Assembly: GCF_017573505.1 (NCBI RefSeq)
Contig: NZ_JAGEOJ010000010.1
Location: 372,001-436,000, forward strand
Direction of reading: 5' to 3'
DNA: 64,000 nt
DNA from: Actinomadura barringtoniae
GTDB taxonomy: Bacteria; Actinomycetota; Actinomycetes; Streptosporangiales; Streptosporangiaceae
In this document: positions 1-7,827 of the stretch, in pieces
Numbering within the stretch: the stretch's first letter is position 1
Layout: every line of letters begins with the position of its first letter
Translations under genes and position numbers: made by a program
Notes under the pieces: model-generated
Told to the model about the DNA's origin: nothing
What the model saw: the letters and a program-made list of their open reading frames with translations, nothing else
The model's database searches: none

Positions 1-10
1 GAGTGAGGGC

Positions 11-583
11 GTGTTCGTCACCGGCCTGGTCCTCGCGGCGGGCGCGTCCCGGCGGCTCGGGCGGCCCAAGCAACTGCTGCCGTACGGCGGACGCACGCTC
101 CTGGACGCGACGCTGACGATGGCGCGGTCCTGCGGCTTCGACCAGCTGCTGGTGACGCTCGGCGGGGCGGCGACGCAGGTCAGGGAAGTGGTCGACCTCT
201 CCGGCTGCGAGCCGGTGGACGTCCCCGACTACGGAACGGGCTGTGGATCGTCGATCGCCCACGCGATGGACGCCGTCGATCCGCGAGCCGACGCGGTCGT
301 GCTGCTGCTCGGAGACCAGCCCGGGATCGATCCGGAGGACGTGCGGCGGCTGCGCGGCCCGATCGGTGTCTGCCGCTACTCGGGCGATGAGCTGGGCCAT
401 CCGTTCCGCTTCGACCGGGAGATCTTCGGCGACCTGCGCGTGCTGCACGGCGACAAGGCCGTCTGGAAGCTGCTGCATTCGGGGCGGTACGCGGTGAACG
501 AGACGCCGGTCGACGGGCCGGTGCCGCGTGACGTCGACACCGACCAGGACTACCAGGCCCTGCTGTCCGGCCGGCCGCGATGA
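11..583 (+). CDS. MocA/MobA-like nucleotidyltransferase
   Basis: This 190-residue protein belongs to the NTP-transferase family that activates molybdenum cofactor, usually by cytidylyl or guanylyl transfer to molybdopterin. The N-terminal signature LAAGASRRLGRPK (residues 8-20) is the nucleotide-binding loop, and the length fits MocA (about 190-200). The GTG at 11 follows a GAGTGAGGG stretch that can serve as ribosome binding site. The stop overlaps the next gene's ATG (ATGA), so the two are probably translationally coupled. The following MoxR, CoxG and VWA genes make a role in maturing a molybdenum hydroxylase such as aerobic CO dehydrogenase likely. The structural subunits would have to lie upstream of the window, which I cannot see. 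MocA versus MobA is not resolved. Confidence 0.85.
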   Translation: MFVTGLVLAAGASRRLGRPKQLLPYGGRTLLDATLTMARSCGFDQLLVTLGGAATQVREVVDLSGCEPVDVPDYGTGCGSSIAHAMDAVDPRADAVVLLLGDQPGIDPEDVRRLRGPIGVCRYSGDELGHPFRFDREIFGDLRVLHGDKAVWKLLHSGRYAVNETPVDGPVPRDVDTDQDYQALLSGRPR

Positions 584-1455
584 AGCCGCCGTTCACCGAT
601 CCGGACGACGTGCGCGAACGCCTCGACGCGTGCGACTACCTCGTCGACGAGGGGATGGCGGCGGCGCTGTACTTCGCGCTCGCGCTCGGACGGCCGCTGC
701 TGCTGGAGGGCGAGCCCGGCGTCGGCAAGACGACGGCGGCCAAGGCACTGGCCGCCGCGCTCGGCACGCCCCTGATCCGCCTGCAGTGCTACGAGGGCCT
801 GACGGCGAGCGAGGCCCTGTACGAGTGGAACTACCAGCGGCAGCTGCTCGCCATCCGGCTCGCCGAGTCCCGCCACGTCTCGCTCACCGACGCCGACCTC
901 TTCACCGCAGAGTTCCTCCAGGAACGGCCGATCCTCGCCGCCGTGCGGCACGACGGACCACGCCCGCCCGTACTGCTGATCGACGAGATCGACCGGGCCG
1001 ACGACGAGTTCGAGGCGCTGCTGCTGGAGTTCCTCGGGGAGGCGGCGGTGACCGTTCCCGAGATCGGCACGTTCACCGCGTCCCGGCCCCCGTACGTCGT
1101 CCTGACCTCCAACCGCAGCCGCGACCTGCACGACGCGCTGCGCCGCCGCTGCCTCTACCACTGGATCGACTTCCCGCACGCCGCCCGCGCCGCCGAGATC
1201 CTGCGGCGGCTCGTTCCGGCCGCGCACGAGCCGCTGATCGAGGCCGCGACCGGCTTCGTCGGCCGCGTGCGCGGACTCGACCTCGACAAGGCGCCGGGCC
1301 TCGCCGAGGCCATCGACTGGGTGGCGGCGCTGTCGGCCCTCGGCGCGGCCGACCTGACCCACCCCGGCGCCGCCACCACGATCGGCGCCATCGCCAAGAC
1401 CCCCGACGACCGCGACCTGATCGGCCGAGCCCTGGCCGACCTGCCACGGAGGTGA
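580..1455 (+). CDS. MoxR-family AAA+ ATPase (CoxD-like)
   Basis: The protein has 291 residues. It carries a Walker A GEPGVGKT (about 44-51), a Walker B ending LLIDEID (about 131-137), and a sensor region TSNRSRDLHDALRRR. It is a MoxR-type AAA+ ATPase. In CO dehydrogenase operons the equivalent CoxD works with the VWA protein CoxE in building the copper-sulfido-molybdenum centre. Here a VWA gene lies two genes downstream, so the MoxR/VWA pairing is kept. The start overlaps the preceding stop by 4 bp. The closest functional name (CoxD) is inferred from context; sequence alone supports only MoxR ATPase. Confidence 0.88.
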   Translation: MKPPFTDPDDVRERLDACDYLVDEGMAAALYFALALGRPLLLEGEPGVGKTTAAKALAAALGTPLIRLQCYEGLTASEALYEWNYQRQLLAIRLAESRHVSLTDADLFTAEFLQERPILAAVRHDGPRPPVLLIDEIDRADDEFEALLLEFLGEAAVTVPEIGTFTASRPPYVVLTSNRSRDLHDALRRRCLYHWIDFPHAARAAEILRRLVPAAHEPLIEAATGFVGRVRGLDLDKAPGLAEAIDWVAALSALGAADLTHPGAATTIGAIAKTPDDRDLIGRALADLPRR

Positions 1456-1462
1456 TGTGACC

Positions 1463-2200
1463 ATGCGCATCGACCAGGAGTTCGCCGTCACCGTCCCGCT
1501 GGAACGAGCCTGGGCGGAGCTGACCGACCTCGAGGCCATCGCGCCCTGCATGCCCGGCGCGCAGCTGACCGGCGTGGACGGGGAGGGCGTGCACTCCGGC
1601 ACCATCAAGGTCAAGATCGGCCCCATCGTCGCGGTCTACCGCGGCACCGCCCGCTTCGCCGAGAAGGATGAGAAGGCGCACCGCGCGGTGATCGACGCGG
1701 GCGGCCGCGACTCGCGCGGGGCGGGCGCGGCGAGCGCCCTCATCACCGCGTCCATGCGCGAGGACGGCGACCGTACGGTGGTCACCGTCGAGACCGAGCT
1801 GAAGATCTCCGGCAAGGTCGCCCAGTTCGGCAGCGGGATGATGAAGGAGGTCTCGGCCAAGCTCCTCGGCCAGTTCGTCGACTGCCTGGAGAAGCGGCTG
1901 GCCGCCGAGCCCGAACCCGGGCCCCAGCCCGAATCCGAGCCCGCCCAAGCCCAGGTCCCGGCTCCGGCTCCCTCGCCCGAAGAGCCCGCGTACACCCCCG
2001 CGCACGCCTCGGCGGACGCCGGCGCGGCCGCGCCGGCCTACAAGCCCACGCACGCCCTGCCCGAGGCCGAGCCCGAACCGGAGCAGGAGCCGGTGAACCT
2101 CCTCGGCGTGGCGCGCTGGCCGATCGTCAAGCGGCTGATCCCGCCGGCGATCGTGCTGGTGGTGGTCATCGTGCTGATCGTGATCTTCGTCGCCATGTGA
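1463..2200 (+). CDS. coxG: CoxG-like SRPBCC membrane-anchored protein
   Basis: The first ~145 residues form a CoxG/SRPBCC domain (starts MRIDQEFAVTVPLERAWAEL). A Pro/Glu/Ala-rich linker of about 65 residues follows, then one hydrophobic C-terminal segment (LIPPAIVLVVVIVLIVIFVA) that should anchor the protein in the membrane. CoxG of Oligotropha carboxidovorans recruits CO dehydrogenase to the membrane and has been linked to quinone handling, and the tail anchor agrees with that. An in-frame GTG at 1457 lies only 4 nt after GGAGG (1448-1452), whereas ATG 1463 is 10 nt away, so I chose 1463 (245 residues). It sits 7 bp after the MoxR gene and 1 bp before the VWA gene. Confidence 0.85.
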   Translation: MRIDQEFAVTVPLERAWAELTDLEAIAPCMPGAQLTGVDGEGVHSGTIKVKIGPIVAVYRGTARFAEKDEKAHRAVIDAGGRDSRGAGAASALITASMREDGDRTVVTVETELKISGKVAQFGSGMMKEVSAKLLGQFVDCLEKRLAAEPEPGPQPESEPAQAQVPAPAPSPEEPAYTPAHASADAGAAAPAYKPTHALPEAEPEPEQEPVNLLGVARWPIVKRLIPPAIVLVVVIVLIVIFVAM

Positions 2201-2201
2201 C

Positions 2202-3392
2202 ATGGACCGCGCCGAGTTCGCCACCGCGCTCGTCCGCAGGCTCCGCGAACGCGGGGTCCCGGTCGGCATGACCGCGATGGCCGACTTCACGGGCGCGCTG
2301 CGCGCCTGCCCGCCCGAGACGCGGCAGCGGCTCTACTGGGCCGCGCGGATCACCCTGGTCAGGCGGCACGGCGAGCTCGCCGCCTTTGACCAGGTCTTCG
2401 CGGAGGTCTTCGGGGACCTGGCACCCGACCCGCGCCACCCCGACCGCAAACATGCCCTGCGGGCGCGCCGTTCCGGCCGCTCAGCAGGGACCGCGAAGGG
2501 CCCGGCCGAGGTGAACGGCCTGCCGTGGGCGACGCTCGCCGTCCCCTCCGGCTCGACACAGGCGCCCGCCTCAGCCGCCGAACGCACGACACCCCTCCAC
2601 CTGCCGACCGCGCGGCACGGCGACCCGGACACCCCGTTCGAGGAGCTCGATCCGGCCGAGCTGGACCGCCTCGGCCAGTGGCTGGCCGAGGTACGCGCCG
2701 ACTGGCCGGTCCGCCGGGGCCGCCGCCGCGTCGTTCAGCCGCACGGCCGCCGCGTCGCGCTGCGCGCCACCCTCCGCCGTGCCCGCCGCACCGGCTTCGA
2801 GCCGCTCGACCTCGTCCGGGAGAGCCCGCGCGACCGCCCGCGCCGCGTGGTGATGCTGTGCGACGTCAGCCGTTCGATGCAGGCGCAGGCCGCCGCCTAC
2901 CTGCACCTCATGCGCGCCCTCGCGGTGGTCGCGGACGCGGAGGTCTTCGCGTTCGCCACCACGCTGACCAGGCTCACCGCCGTGCTGACCCGGCAGTCGG
3001 CCGAGACCGCCGTCGCGCAGGCCACCGAGAAGGTCACCGACCGGTTCGGCGGCACCCGCATCGCCACCGCCGTCACGACCCTGCTGGCCTCCCATCACGG
3101 CGGTACGGTGCGCGGCGCGATCGTGCTCATCGCCTCCGACGGCTGGGACGGCGACCCGCCCGAGGCCCTGGCCGCCGCGATGGCCGCGCTCCAGCGCCGC
3201 GCCCACACCATCGTCTGGCTCAACCCGAGGGCGGCCGCCCCCGGCTACGAACCCCGTGTCTCCACGATGGCCGCGGCCCTGCCGTACTGCGACCTCATGC
3301 TCCCCGCGCACACCTTCGCCGCCCTCCGCGAGGCGCTCACGTTCGCCGATCTTGCTCTCAGCGCCCCCAAATCGGGCGTGGAAGGGCGCTGA
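2202..3392 (+). CDS. CoxE-like VWA domain protein
   Basis: A 396-residue protein with a C-terminal von Willebrand A domain of the VWA_CoxE type. The metal-ion-dependent adhesion motif DxSxS is present as DVSRS (about 221-225), followed by a threonine-rich stretch and a later SDGWDGD loop. Partner of the MoxR ATPase two genes upstream; such pairs act as metal-insertion or remodelling machines. The last 15 residues (from about 382) are encoded by the left arm, loop and part of the right arm of an inverted repeat that also occurs near 60.3 kb, and the TGA lies inside the right arm. The natural C-terminus may therefore have been replaced when that repeat arrived. Confidence 0.87.
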   Translation: MDRAEFATALVRRLRERGVPVGMTAMADFTGALRACPPETRQRLYWAARITLVRRHGELAAFDQVFAEVFGDLAPDPRHPDRKHALRARRSGRSAGTAKGPAEVNGLPWATLAVPSGSTQAPASAAERTTPLHLPTARHGDPDTPFEELDPAELDRLGQWLAEVRADWPVRRGRRRVVQPHGRRVALRATLRRARRTGFEPLDLVRESPRDRPRRVVMLCDVSRSMQAQAAAYLHLMRALAVVADAEVFAFATTLTRLTAVLTRQSAETAVAQATEKVTDRFGGTRIATAVTTLLASHHGGTVRGAIVLIASDGWDGDPPEALAAAMAALQRRAHTIVWLNPRAAAPGYEPRVSTMAAALPYCDLMLPAHTFAALREALTFADLALSAPKSGVEGR

Positions 3393-3406
3393 GAGCAAGA
3401 TCGGCG
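3344..3406. repeat. 23-bp inverted repeat, copy 1 (bidirectional terminator-like)
   Basis: Arms at 3344-3366 and 3384-3406 are perfectly complementary over 23 bp (core GATCTTGCTCTCAGCGCCC), with a 17-nt loop. It lies between the convergent CoxE-like and LysR genes and could end transcription from both sides, although there is no T-run. The same arms occur again at 60274-60338 with a different 17-nt loop. It overlaps the 3' end of the CoxE-like gene. Confidence 0.9.
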
Positions 3407-3416
3407 TGGTTGGGGG

Positions 3417-4376
3417 TCAGCTCCACAGGGTGACGTGGATGGCGGGACGGAACCGGCCGGCGCCCACGCCCGTTCCTCGCAGCATCGCCTGGATGGCGCG
3501 GGGCGTCGTCGCGAAGCGGACCAGTTCCGAGGCCGCAGGCGGAGCGGCCTGGCCGGCCATCGTCATCGTGGTCCACGCGCCATCGGCCTGCAGACCCGGC
3601 CCCGCGATCCGGACCAGGCGCCCCTTGGACAGGTCGCCGTTCACCGCGAAACGCACGGCCGGTGCGACGCCGTTGTTGCGCATGGCCTCCTCCAGCGCCG
3701 CCGAGTGGCTCTGGAAGATCCGCTGCCGGGCCTCCGGCACCCGGATCCGCTGCACGAACGACTGGACCGCGCCGTTCCCGCCCGCCGCCGACGGGCCGAG
3801 CAGCCAGGTCTGCTCGCGCAGCCGGGCCGCGTCGCCCTGGTGCCCGGCCAGCGGATGCTCCGGCCCGGCGACCAGGACCACCTGGTAGGCGACGAACTGC
3901 TTGACCGCCAGCGCCTCGTCCGCCGGTCCCTGCGGCGGCGGCCCGATCGCCACGTCCACGGCCCGGTTGCGCAGCAGCGCGCCGAACCGTCGCGGATCCT
4001 GAACGCTCAGCTCCACGTCGAGATCGGCGGCCCGCCCCGCGAACAGCTCGATCAGGCCCGGCGCCGCGTACTCCGCGAACAGGCTGGAGGCGGCGATCCG
4101 CAGCAGCCGCCGCCCCGACCCGGCCTGGCTCACCTCGACGATCGTGCGTTCCTGGAGGTTCAGCAGCTCGGTGGCGCGGCTGGCCAGCCGCAGCCCGCCG
4201 GGCGTGAACGCCAGCCCGGACGCGGTCCGCGTGAACAGCCGGTCGCCGAGCTCGCGCCGCAGCTGCCGGATGTGCAGCGACACCGCCGCCTCGGTCACCT
4301 CCAGCTCGGCCGCCGCCTTCCTGACCGAGCCCAGCCGCACCACCGCGGCGTACGCGCGCAGCTGGGCCGGGGTCAT
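3417..4376 (-). CDS. LysR-family transcriptional regulator
   Basis: A 319-residue regulator. An N-terminal winged helix-turn-helix (residues 1-60, with AAAELEVTEAAVSLHIRQL) is followed by a periplasmic-binding-like effector domain (about 90-300). The start at 4376 has no Shine-Dalgarno sequence, but a TAGCGT box (4384-4389) ends 7 nt upstream, so the mRNA is probably leaderless. An open frame continues further upstream but only as antisense to the hydratase gene. It converges on the cox-type operon and is divergent from the enoyl-CoA hydratase gene. LysR proteins often control the divergent neighbour, so the hydratase promoter (4377-4475) is the first candidate target. The effector is unknown. 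Confidence 0.88.
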   Translation of the reverse strand: MTPAQLRAYAAVVRLGSVRKAAAELEVTEAAVSLHIRQLRRELGDRLFTRTASGLAFTPGGLRLASRATELLNLQERTIVEVSQAGSGRRLLRIAASSLFAEYAAPGLIELFAGRAADLDVELSVQDPRRFGALLRNRAVDVAIGPPPQGPADEALAVKQFVAYQVVLVAGPEHPLAGHQGDAARLREQTWLLGPSAAGGNGAVQSFVQRIRVPEARQRIFQSHSAALEEAMRNNGVAPAVRFAVNGDLSKGRLVRIAGPGLQADGAWTTMTMAGQAAPPAASELVRFATTPRAIQAMLRGTGVGAGRFRPAIHVTLWS

Positions 4377-4383
4377 GGCGGAA

Positions 4384-4389
4384 ACGCTA
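4384..4389 (-). promoter_or_regulatory. -10 box for leaderless LysR transcript
   Basis: TAGCGT fits the actinobacterial TANNNT -10 pattern and ends 7 nt before the ATG of the LysR gene, with no ribosome binding site between them. Confidence 0.5.
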
Positions 4390-4475
4390 GCCACCGGGAG
4401 GCCCGGAACCAAGAGCGGGTTAGGCTCGATGCGGCCAGGCAGGTGAGCGTGACGAGCGTCAATTCGGAGGTCGGT

Positions 4476-5258
4476 GTGGGCGAGTTCGTACGGGTCGAGG
4501 TCGAGGACGGGATCGGGACGATCCGGCTGGACCGGCCGAAGATGAACGCCCTCAACGCGCGGATGCAGCGCGAGCTGATCGAGGCGGCGCGACAGGTCAC
4601 CGAGGACGACGCCGTCGCCGCGGTGATCATTTACGGCGGCGAGAAGGTCTTCGCGGCGGGCGCCGACATCAAGGAGATGGCCGAGCTGACGTTCGCCGGG
4701 ATGTCGGGGCGGCCCTCGCGGCTGCTGCAGGAGTTCACCAGGGAGCTGGCGGCGATCACCAAGCCGGTCATCGCCGCGATCACCGGTTACGCGCTCGGCG
4801 GCGGCCTGGAGGTCGCCCTCACCGCCGACTTCCGGGTGGCGGGCGCGGGCGCCAAGGTCGGCCAGCCCGAGATCCAGCTCGGCATCATCCCGGGCGCGGG
4901 CGGCACCCAGCGGCTCAGCCGCCTGGTCGGGCCGTCCAAGGCCAAGGACCTGATCTTCTCCGGGCGGCACGTGAAGGCCGACGAGGCGCTGGCGATGGGC
5001 CTGGTCGACCGCGTAGTCCCCGATGAGGACGTCTACACGGCCGCGCGCGAGTGGGCCGCGACGTTCGTCGGCGGACCGGCCCTGGCCCTGCGCGCCGCCA
5101 AGCGCGCCATCGACAGCGGCCTGGAGGTCGACCTGGACGCCGGCCTGGAGATCGAGCGCCTGCAGTTCTCGGCGCTGTGGGCCACCGACGACCAGCGCGA
5201 CGGCATGAAGAGCTTCGTCGAGGAAGGCCCCGGCAAGGCCAAGTTCACGGGCCGCTGA
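4476..5258 (+). CDS. Enoyl-CoA hydratase/isomerase (crotonase family)
   Basis: This 260-residue crotonase-fold enzyme hydrates 2-trans-enoyl-CoA in beta-oxidation. The oxyanion-hole segments are visible (EKVFAAGADIKEM and GYALGGGLEVA), and the second catalytic Glu lies in GQPEIQLGIIPGAGGTQRL. Both acid/base glutamates are therefore present, as in true hydratases. I chose the GTG at 4476 because GGAGG lies at 4466-4470 and the length (260) matches the family. Earlier in-frame GTG codons at 4443 and 4449 would add residues with no homology. The stop lies in the first unit of a 14-bp tandem array shared with the convergent kinase gene. Confidence 0.9.
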   Translation: MGEFVRVEVEDGIGTIRLDRPKMNALNARMQRELIEAARQVTEDDAVAAVIIYGGEKVFAAGADIKEMAELTFAGMSGRPSRLLQEFTRELAAITKPVIAAITGYALGGGLEVALTADFRVAGAGAKVGQPEIQLGIIPGAGGTQRLSRLVGPSKAKDLIFSGRHVKADEALAMGLVDRVVPDEDVYTAAREWAATFVGGPALALRAAKRAIDSGLEVDLDAGLEIERLQFSALWATDDQRDGMKSFVEEGPGKAKFTGR

Positions 5259-5288
5259 TCACGGGCCGCTGATCAAGGGCCGCTGATC
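5247..5288. repeat. Tandem array of three 14-bp units over two stop codons
   Basis: Units 5247-5260, 5261-5274 and 5275-5288 read ACGGGCCGCTGATC, identical twice and with one change in the third. The stop of the enoyl-CoA hydratase (TGA 5256-5258) is in unit 1. The stop of the convergent kinase (5273-5275) spans the unit 2/3 junction. Length variation would change the intergenic distance and the last codons of the kinase. Confidence 0.85.
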
Positions 5289-6631
5289 GTGGGGAGCGGC
5301 CACCACAGCGGGGCCGGCGCCGCCAGCACGGCGCTGGCCAGCAGCACGGCCGCCAGCGCCAGCCACATCGCGTGCCGTCCGCGCCGCCCACGCCGTCCGC
5401 GCAGCAGCACCGGCAGCACGGCCAGTGCCCCGAACGGCAGCGTCACCGCGCGCGGATCCGGCCACAGCGCGTGCAGCGGCAGGAAGATCGCCAGGTAGGC
5501 GAGCGCGCCCGCCGCCGACAGGATCGCCGTACGCAGCGACAGCTCCAGCGGCAACGCCACCAGCGCGGCGAGCCGGGCCCGCACGCGCCCGAACCAGGTG
5601 CCGTCCGCCGCCGTGATCCGATTCCGCATCCGCTTGCCCGCGTCGCGCACGTACAGCGAGAGGAAGCCGACCAGCGCCAGGGCCGCGGCCAGCGTGGGCG
5701 CGACCTGGCTCAACGCGGGCAGCACGGCCAGCGCAGGGGCCCGCAGCGGATGTGCCCCGCGACGCGGCGCCGCAGGGGCGGCCCGTTCCGGCGAGGCGGA
5801 AACCCGGGGCGAGCTCGGCGGAGCGGGCGGCGTGACCAGGGAGGTAGCGCTCCTGGCCAGGCGTTCCAGCAGCTCCGGCGACGACGGACGGCGCTCAGGG
5901 CTGAGCGCCAGCCCCGCCTGAACGTGCGGAACGAGCGAGCGGGGAAGGCCGCTCAGATCGTGGCGCCCGCGCAGCACCCGTGAGAAGACGGCCTCCGGCG
6001 GCCCGCTCCCGTAAGGCGAACGGCCGGTCGCCGCGAAGACGACGGTCGCGGCCCAGGAGAAGACGTCGGCGGCGGGCTCGGCGCGTTCGCCGTCCAGGAT
6101 CTCGGGGGCCAGGTAGCCGGGCGTGCCGATCGCCGTGCCGGTCAGGGTCAGCCGGGTCGCGTCCAGCACGTGCGCCAGCCCGAAGTCGATCACCACCGGG
6201 TCGCCGTCCGCGAGCACCACGTTCGCCGGCTTGACGTCGCGGTGCACCACCCCGGCGGTGTGGACCGCCGCCAGCGCCCGCGCCAGCCCGGTGACCACGC
6301 GGGTCAGCGCCGCGCCGCGCAGCGGGCCGTTGTCACGGACGACCTCCTCCAGCGTCCGGCCCTGCACGTAGCGGGTCACGATGTAGGGGCGGCGCCCGCT
6401 GAAGTCGGCGTCGACGACCTCGGCGATGTACGGGCTGCGCACCCGCCGCATGGTCGAGACCTCGCGTTCCATCCGCCGCCGGCAGATCTCGTCGCGCGCG
6501 ATCGCCGGATGGAGCACCTTGACCGCCACGGCACGGCCCTCGGCATCGCGCGCGAGGCTGACCTCGCCCATGCCGCCGACCCCGATCTCTTCGAGAACGC
6601 GGTAGGGGCCGATCCGTTCTTCCGTACGCAC
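5273..6631 (-). CDS. Ser/Thr protein kinase with C-terminal membrane spans
   Basis: A 452-residue Hanks-type kinase. The catalytic domain (about 8-260) has the glycine loop GVGGMGEV, the ATP lysine in VAVKVL, HRDVKPAN and DFGLA, so it should be active. An Ala/Pro/Ser-rich linker leads to about five to six hydrophobic segments in the last 170 residues. No extracellular sensor such as PASTA is seen. The layout (kinase, disordered linker, multi-span C-terminus) is the same as that of the genes at 13304 and 18046, suggesting a lineage-specific family. The GTG at 6631 is preceded by GGAG with 7-nt spacing. The gene stands alone, divergent to nothing obvious, and converges on the hydratase. Confidence 0.9.
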   Translation of the reverse strand: MRTEERIGPYRVLEEIGVGGMGEVSLARDAEGRAVAVKVLHPAIARDEICRRRMEREVSTMRRVRSPYIAEVVDADFSGRRPYIVTRYVQGRTLEEVVRDNGPLRGAALTRVVTGLARALAAVHTAGVVHRDVKPANVVLADGDPVVIDFGLAHVLDATRLTLTGTAIGTPGYLAPEILDGERAEPAADVFSWAATVVFAATGRSPYGSGPPEAVFSRVLRGRHDLSGLPRSLVPHVQAGLALSPERRPSSPELLERLARSATSLVTPPAPPSSPRVSASPERAAPAAPRRGAHPLRAPALAVLPALSQVAPTLAAALALVGFLSLYVRDAGKRMRNRITAADGTWFGRVRARLAALVALPLELSLRTAILSAAGALAYLAIFLPLHALWPDPRAVTLPFGALAVLPVLLRGRRGRRGRHAMWLALAAVLLASAVLAAPAPLWWPLPTISGP

Positions 6632-6676
6632 GGCGATACTCCAGGGGGGAAGTTCCCGGAGATCGTAAAGGCTCCG

Positions 6677-7045
6677 TCAGACGAAATCGGTGAGGCGCGA
6701 CGACTGTGCCTCCATGACGTCGTCGGCGTAGCGCGCGGACCATTCGCCGAGGGCTCGCAGCGGCCCCAGAAGGCCCCGGCCGGCCTCGGTCAGCTCGTAC
6801 TCCACGCGCGGGGGAGCCTCGGCGTAGCGGCGCCTGTCGACCAGCCCGTTGAACTCCAGGCGGCGCAGCGTCTCGGTCAGCACCTTCTGGCTGATGCCGC
6901 CGATGCTGTCGCGCATCTCGCCGGGGCGCAGCGGCCCGTCGCGCAGCGACCACAGCACCACGCCGGTCCACGTGCCCGACAGCAGGTCGATGCCGAGGCG
7001 CGTCTGGCAGTCGGCGAGCAGTTCCATCGACTTCACGCGCTCCAT
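6677..7045 (-). CDS. HxlR-family winged-helix regulator
   Basis: 122 residues with the full HxlR winged helix: LLSGTWTGVVLWSLRDGPLRPGEM, then ISQKVLTETLRRLEFNGLVDRR and a beta-wing ending VEYELTEAGRGL. HxlR proteins act as dimers on short palindromes and often respond to quinones, aldehydes or redox stress. A cysteine at position 13 is where redox-sensing HxlR members carry theirs, but sensing here is inference. ATG 7045 follows a GGAGGGGG site. It is divergent from an NADP-dependent oxidoreductase gene with an 84-bp shared intergenic region holding a palindrome, the classical arrangement for a regulator and its target. Confidence 0.88.
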   Translation of the reverse strand: MERVKSMELLADCQTRLGIDLLSGTWTGVVLWSLRDGPLRPGEMRDSIGGISQKVLTETLRRLEFNGLVDRRRYAEAPPRVEYELTEAGRGLLGPLRALGEWSARYADDVMEAQSSRLTDFV

Positions 7046-7062
7046 GCTGCCCCCTCCGTTGC

Positions 7063-7076
7063 GCACCAGATGGTGC
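7063..7076. promoter_or_regulatory. Putative HxlR operator
   Basis: GCACCA-GA-TGGTGC is a perfect 6-bp inverted repeat with a 2-bp centre, 17 bp upstream of the HxlR start and 53 bp upstream of the divergent oxidoreductase start. Position and symmetry suit autoregulation and joint control. Confidence 0.45.
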
Positions 7077-7129
7077 CTATCGGCCTGCCTAACGTCCTGA
7101 TCGACACGGTAATCGACCGGGAGGCGAAC

Positions 7130-7771
7130 ATGCGGATCGGGATTCTGGGCTCGGGGAACATGGCCGAGGCGCTGGGCGGCCAGTGGGTGCGGGCGGGCCA
7201 CGAGGTGTTCGTCGGCGCCCGTACGGAGGCCAAGGCGGCGGCGCTGGCCGACAAGATCGGCGCGGTGGGCGGCGGGACACTGCGCGAGGCGGCCGAGTTC
7301 GGCGAGGCGGTCCTGATGGCGGTCGCCTTCCCCGCCGTACGCGACGTCCTTGATCAGGTCGCTGGCGCGCTGGCGGGCCGGGTGGTGATCGACTGCACCA
7401 ACACCTTCGAGCCGCCGGCGTTCGCCCAGGCGGTCCCCAGCGCGGCGCAAACGATCGCCGACGCCGCGCCCGGCGCGCACGTGGTCAAGGCGTTCAACCT
7501 GTGCCACGAGAGCGTCTGGCGGCGCACGCCGGTGGAGTTCGACGGCCGCCCGCTCGGCGTGCCGATCTGCGCCGACGGCGGCCTGGAGAGGGCCGAACGG
7601 CTGGTGCGCGATCTGGGCTGCGAGCCGCTGTACGGCGGCGGCCTCGACCGCGCCGCCCAGCTGGAGGCGACCGCCGCGTTCATCGTCGGCCTGTACGTCA
7701 CGGGCGGCGACCCGGCCGGGATGTTCCCGCCCCTGGAGCACGCGGGCGGCGAGCCCCGGCCCGCCGCCTGA
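7130..7771 (+). CDS. NADP-dependent oxidoreductase, F420H2:NADP-reductase-like
   Basis: 213 residues, beginning MRIGILGSGNMAEALGGQW, a Rossmann dinucleotide loop GxGxxA. The family (NADP oxidoreductase coenzyme-F420-dependent fold) includes Fno, which moves hydride between F420 and NADP. Actinomycete members also include imine reductase-like and general NADPH enzymes, so the substrate is open. The arginine in VGARTEAK after beta2 fits NADP(H). ATG 7130 is preceded by GGGAGG. It is divergent from the HxlR regulator and is its likely target. An F420-type LLM oxidoreductase is encoded at 32.4 kb, which shows that F420 chemistry is plausible in this organism. Confidence 0.8.
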   Translation: MRIGILGSGNMAEALGGQWVRAGHEVFVGARTEAKAAALADKIGAVGGGTLREAAEFGEAVLMAVAFPAVRDVLDQVAGALAGRVVIDCTNTFEPPAFAQAVPSAAQTIADAAPGAHVVKAFNLCHESVWRRTPVEFDGRPLGVPICADGGLERAERLVRDLGCEPLYGGGLDRAAQLEATAAFIVGLYVTGGDPAGMFPPLEHAGGEPRPAA

Positions 7772-7777
7772 ACGGGA

Positions 7778-7819
7778 GACCGGCCGGCCGCCGGGTGAGC
7801 GACGGCCGGCCGGCCGGTC
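7778..7819. terminator. Hairpin between convergent genes
   Basis: Perfect 13-bp arms (GACCGGCCGGCCG at 7778-7790 and its complement at 7807-7819) with a 16-nt loop lie between the oxidoreductase and the convergent dioxygenase gene. There is no T-run, as is usual for high-GC actinomycete terminators. Confidence 0.7.
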
Positions 7820-7827
7820 GGAGGGGC

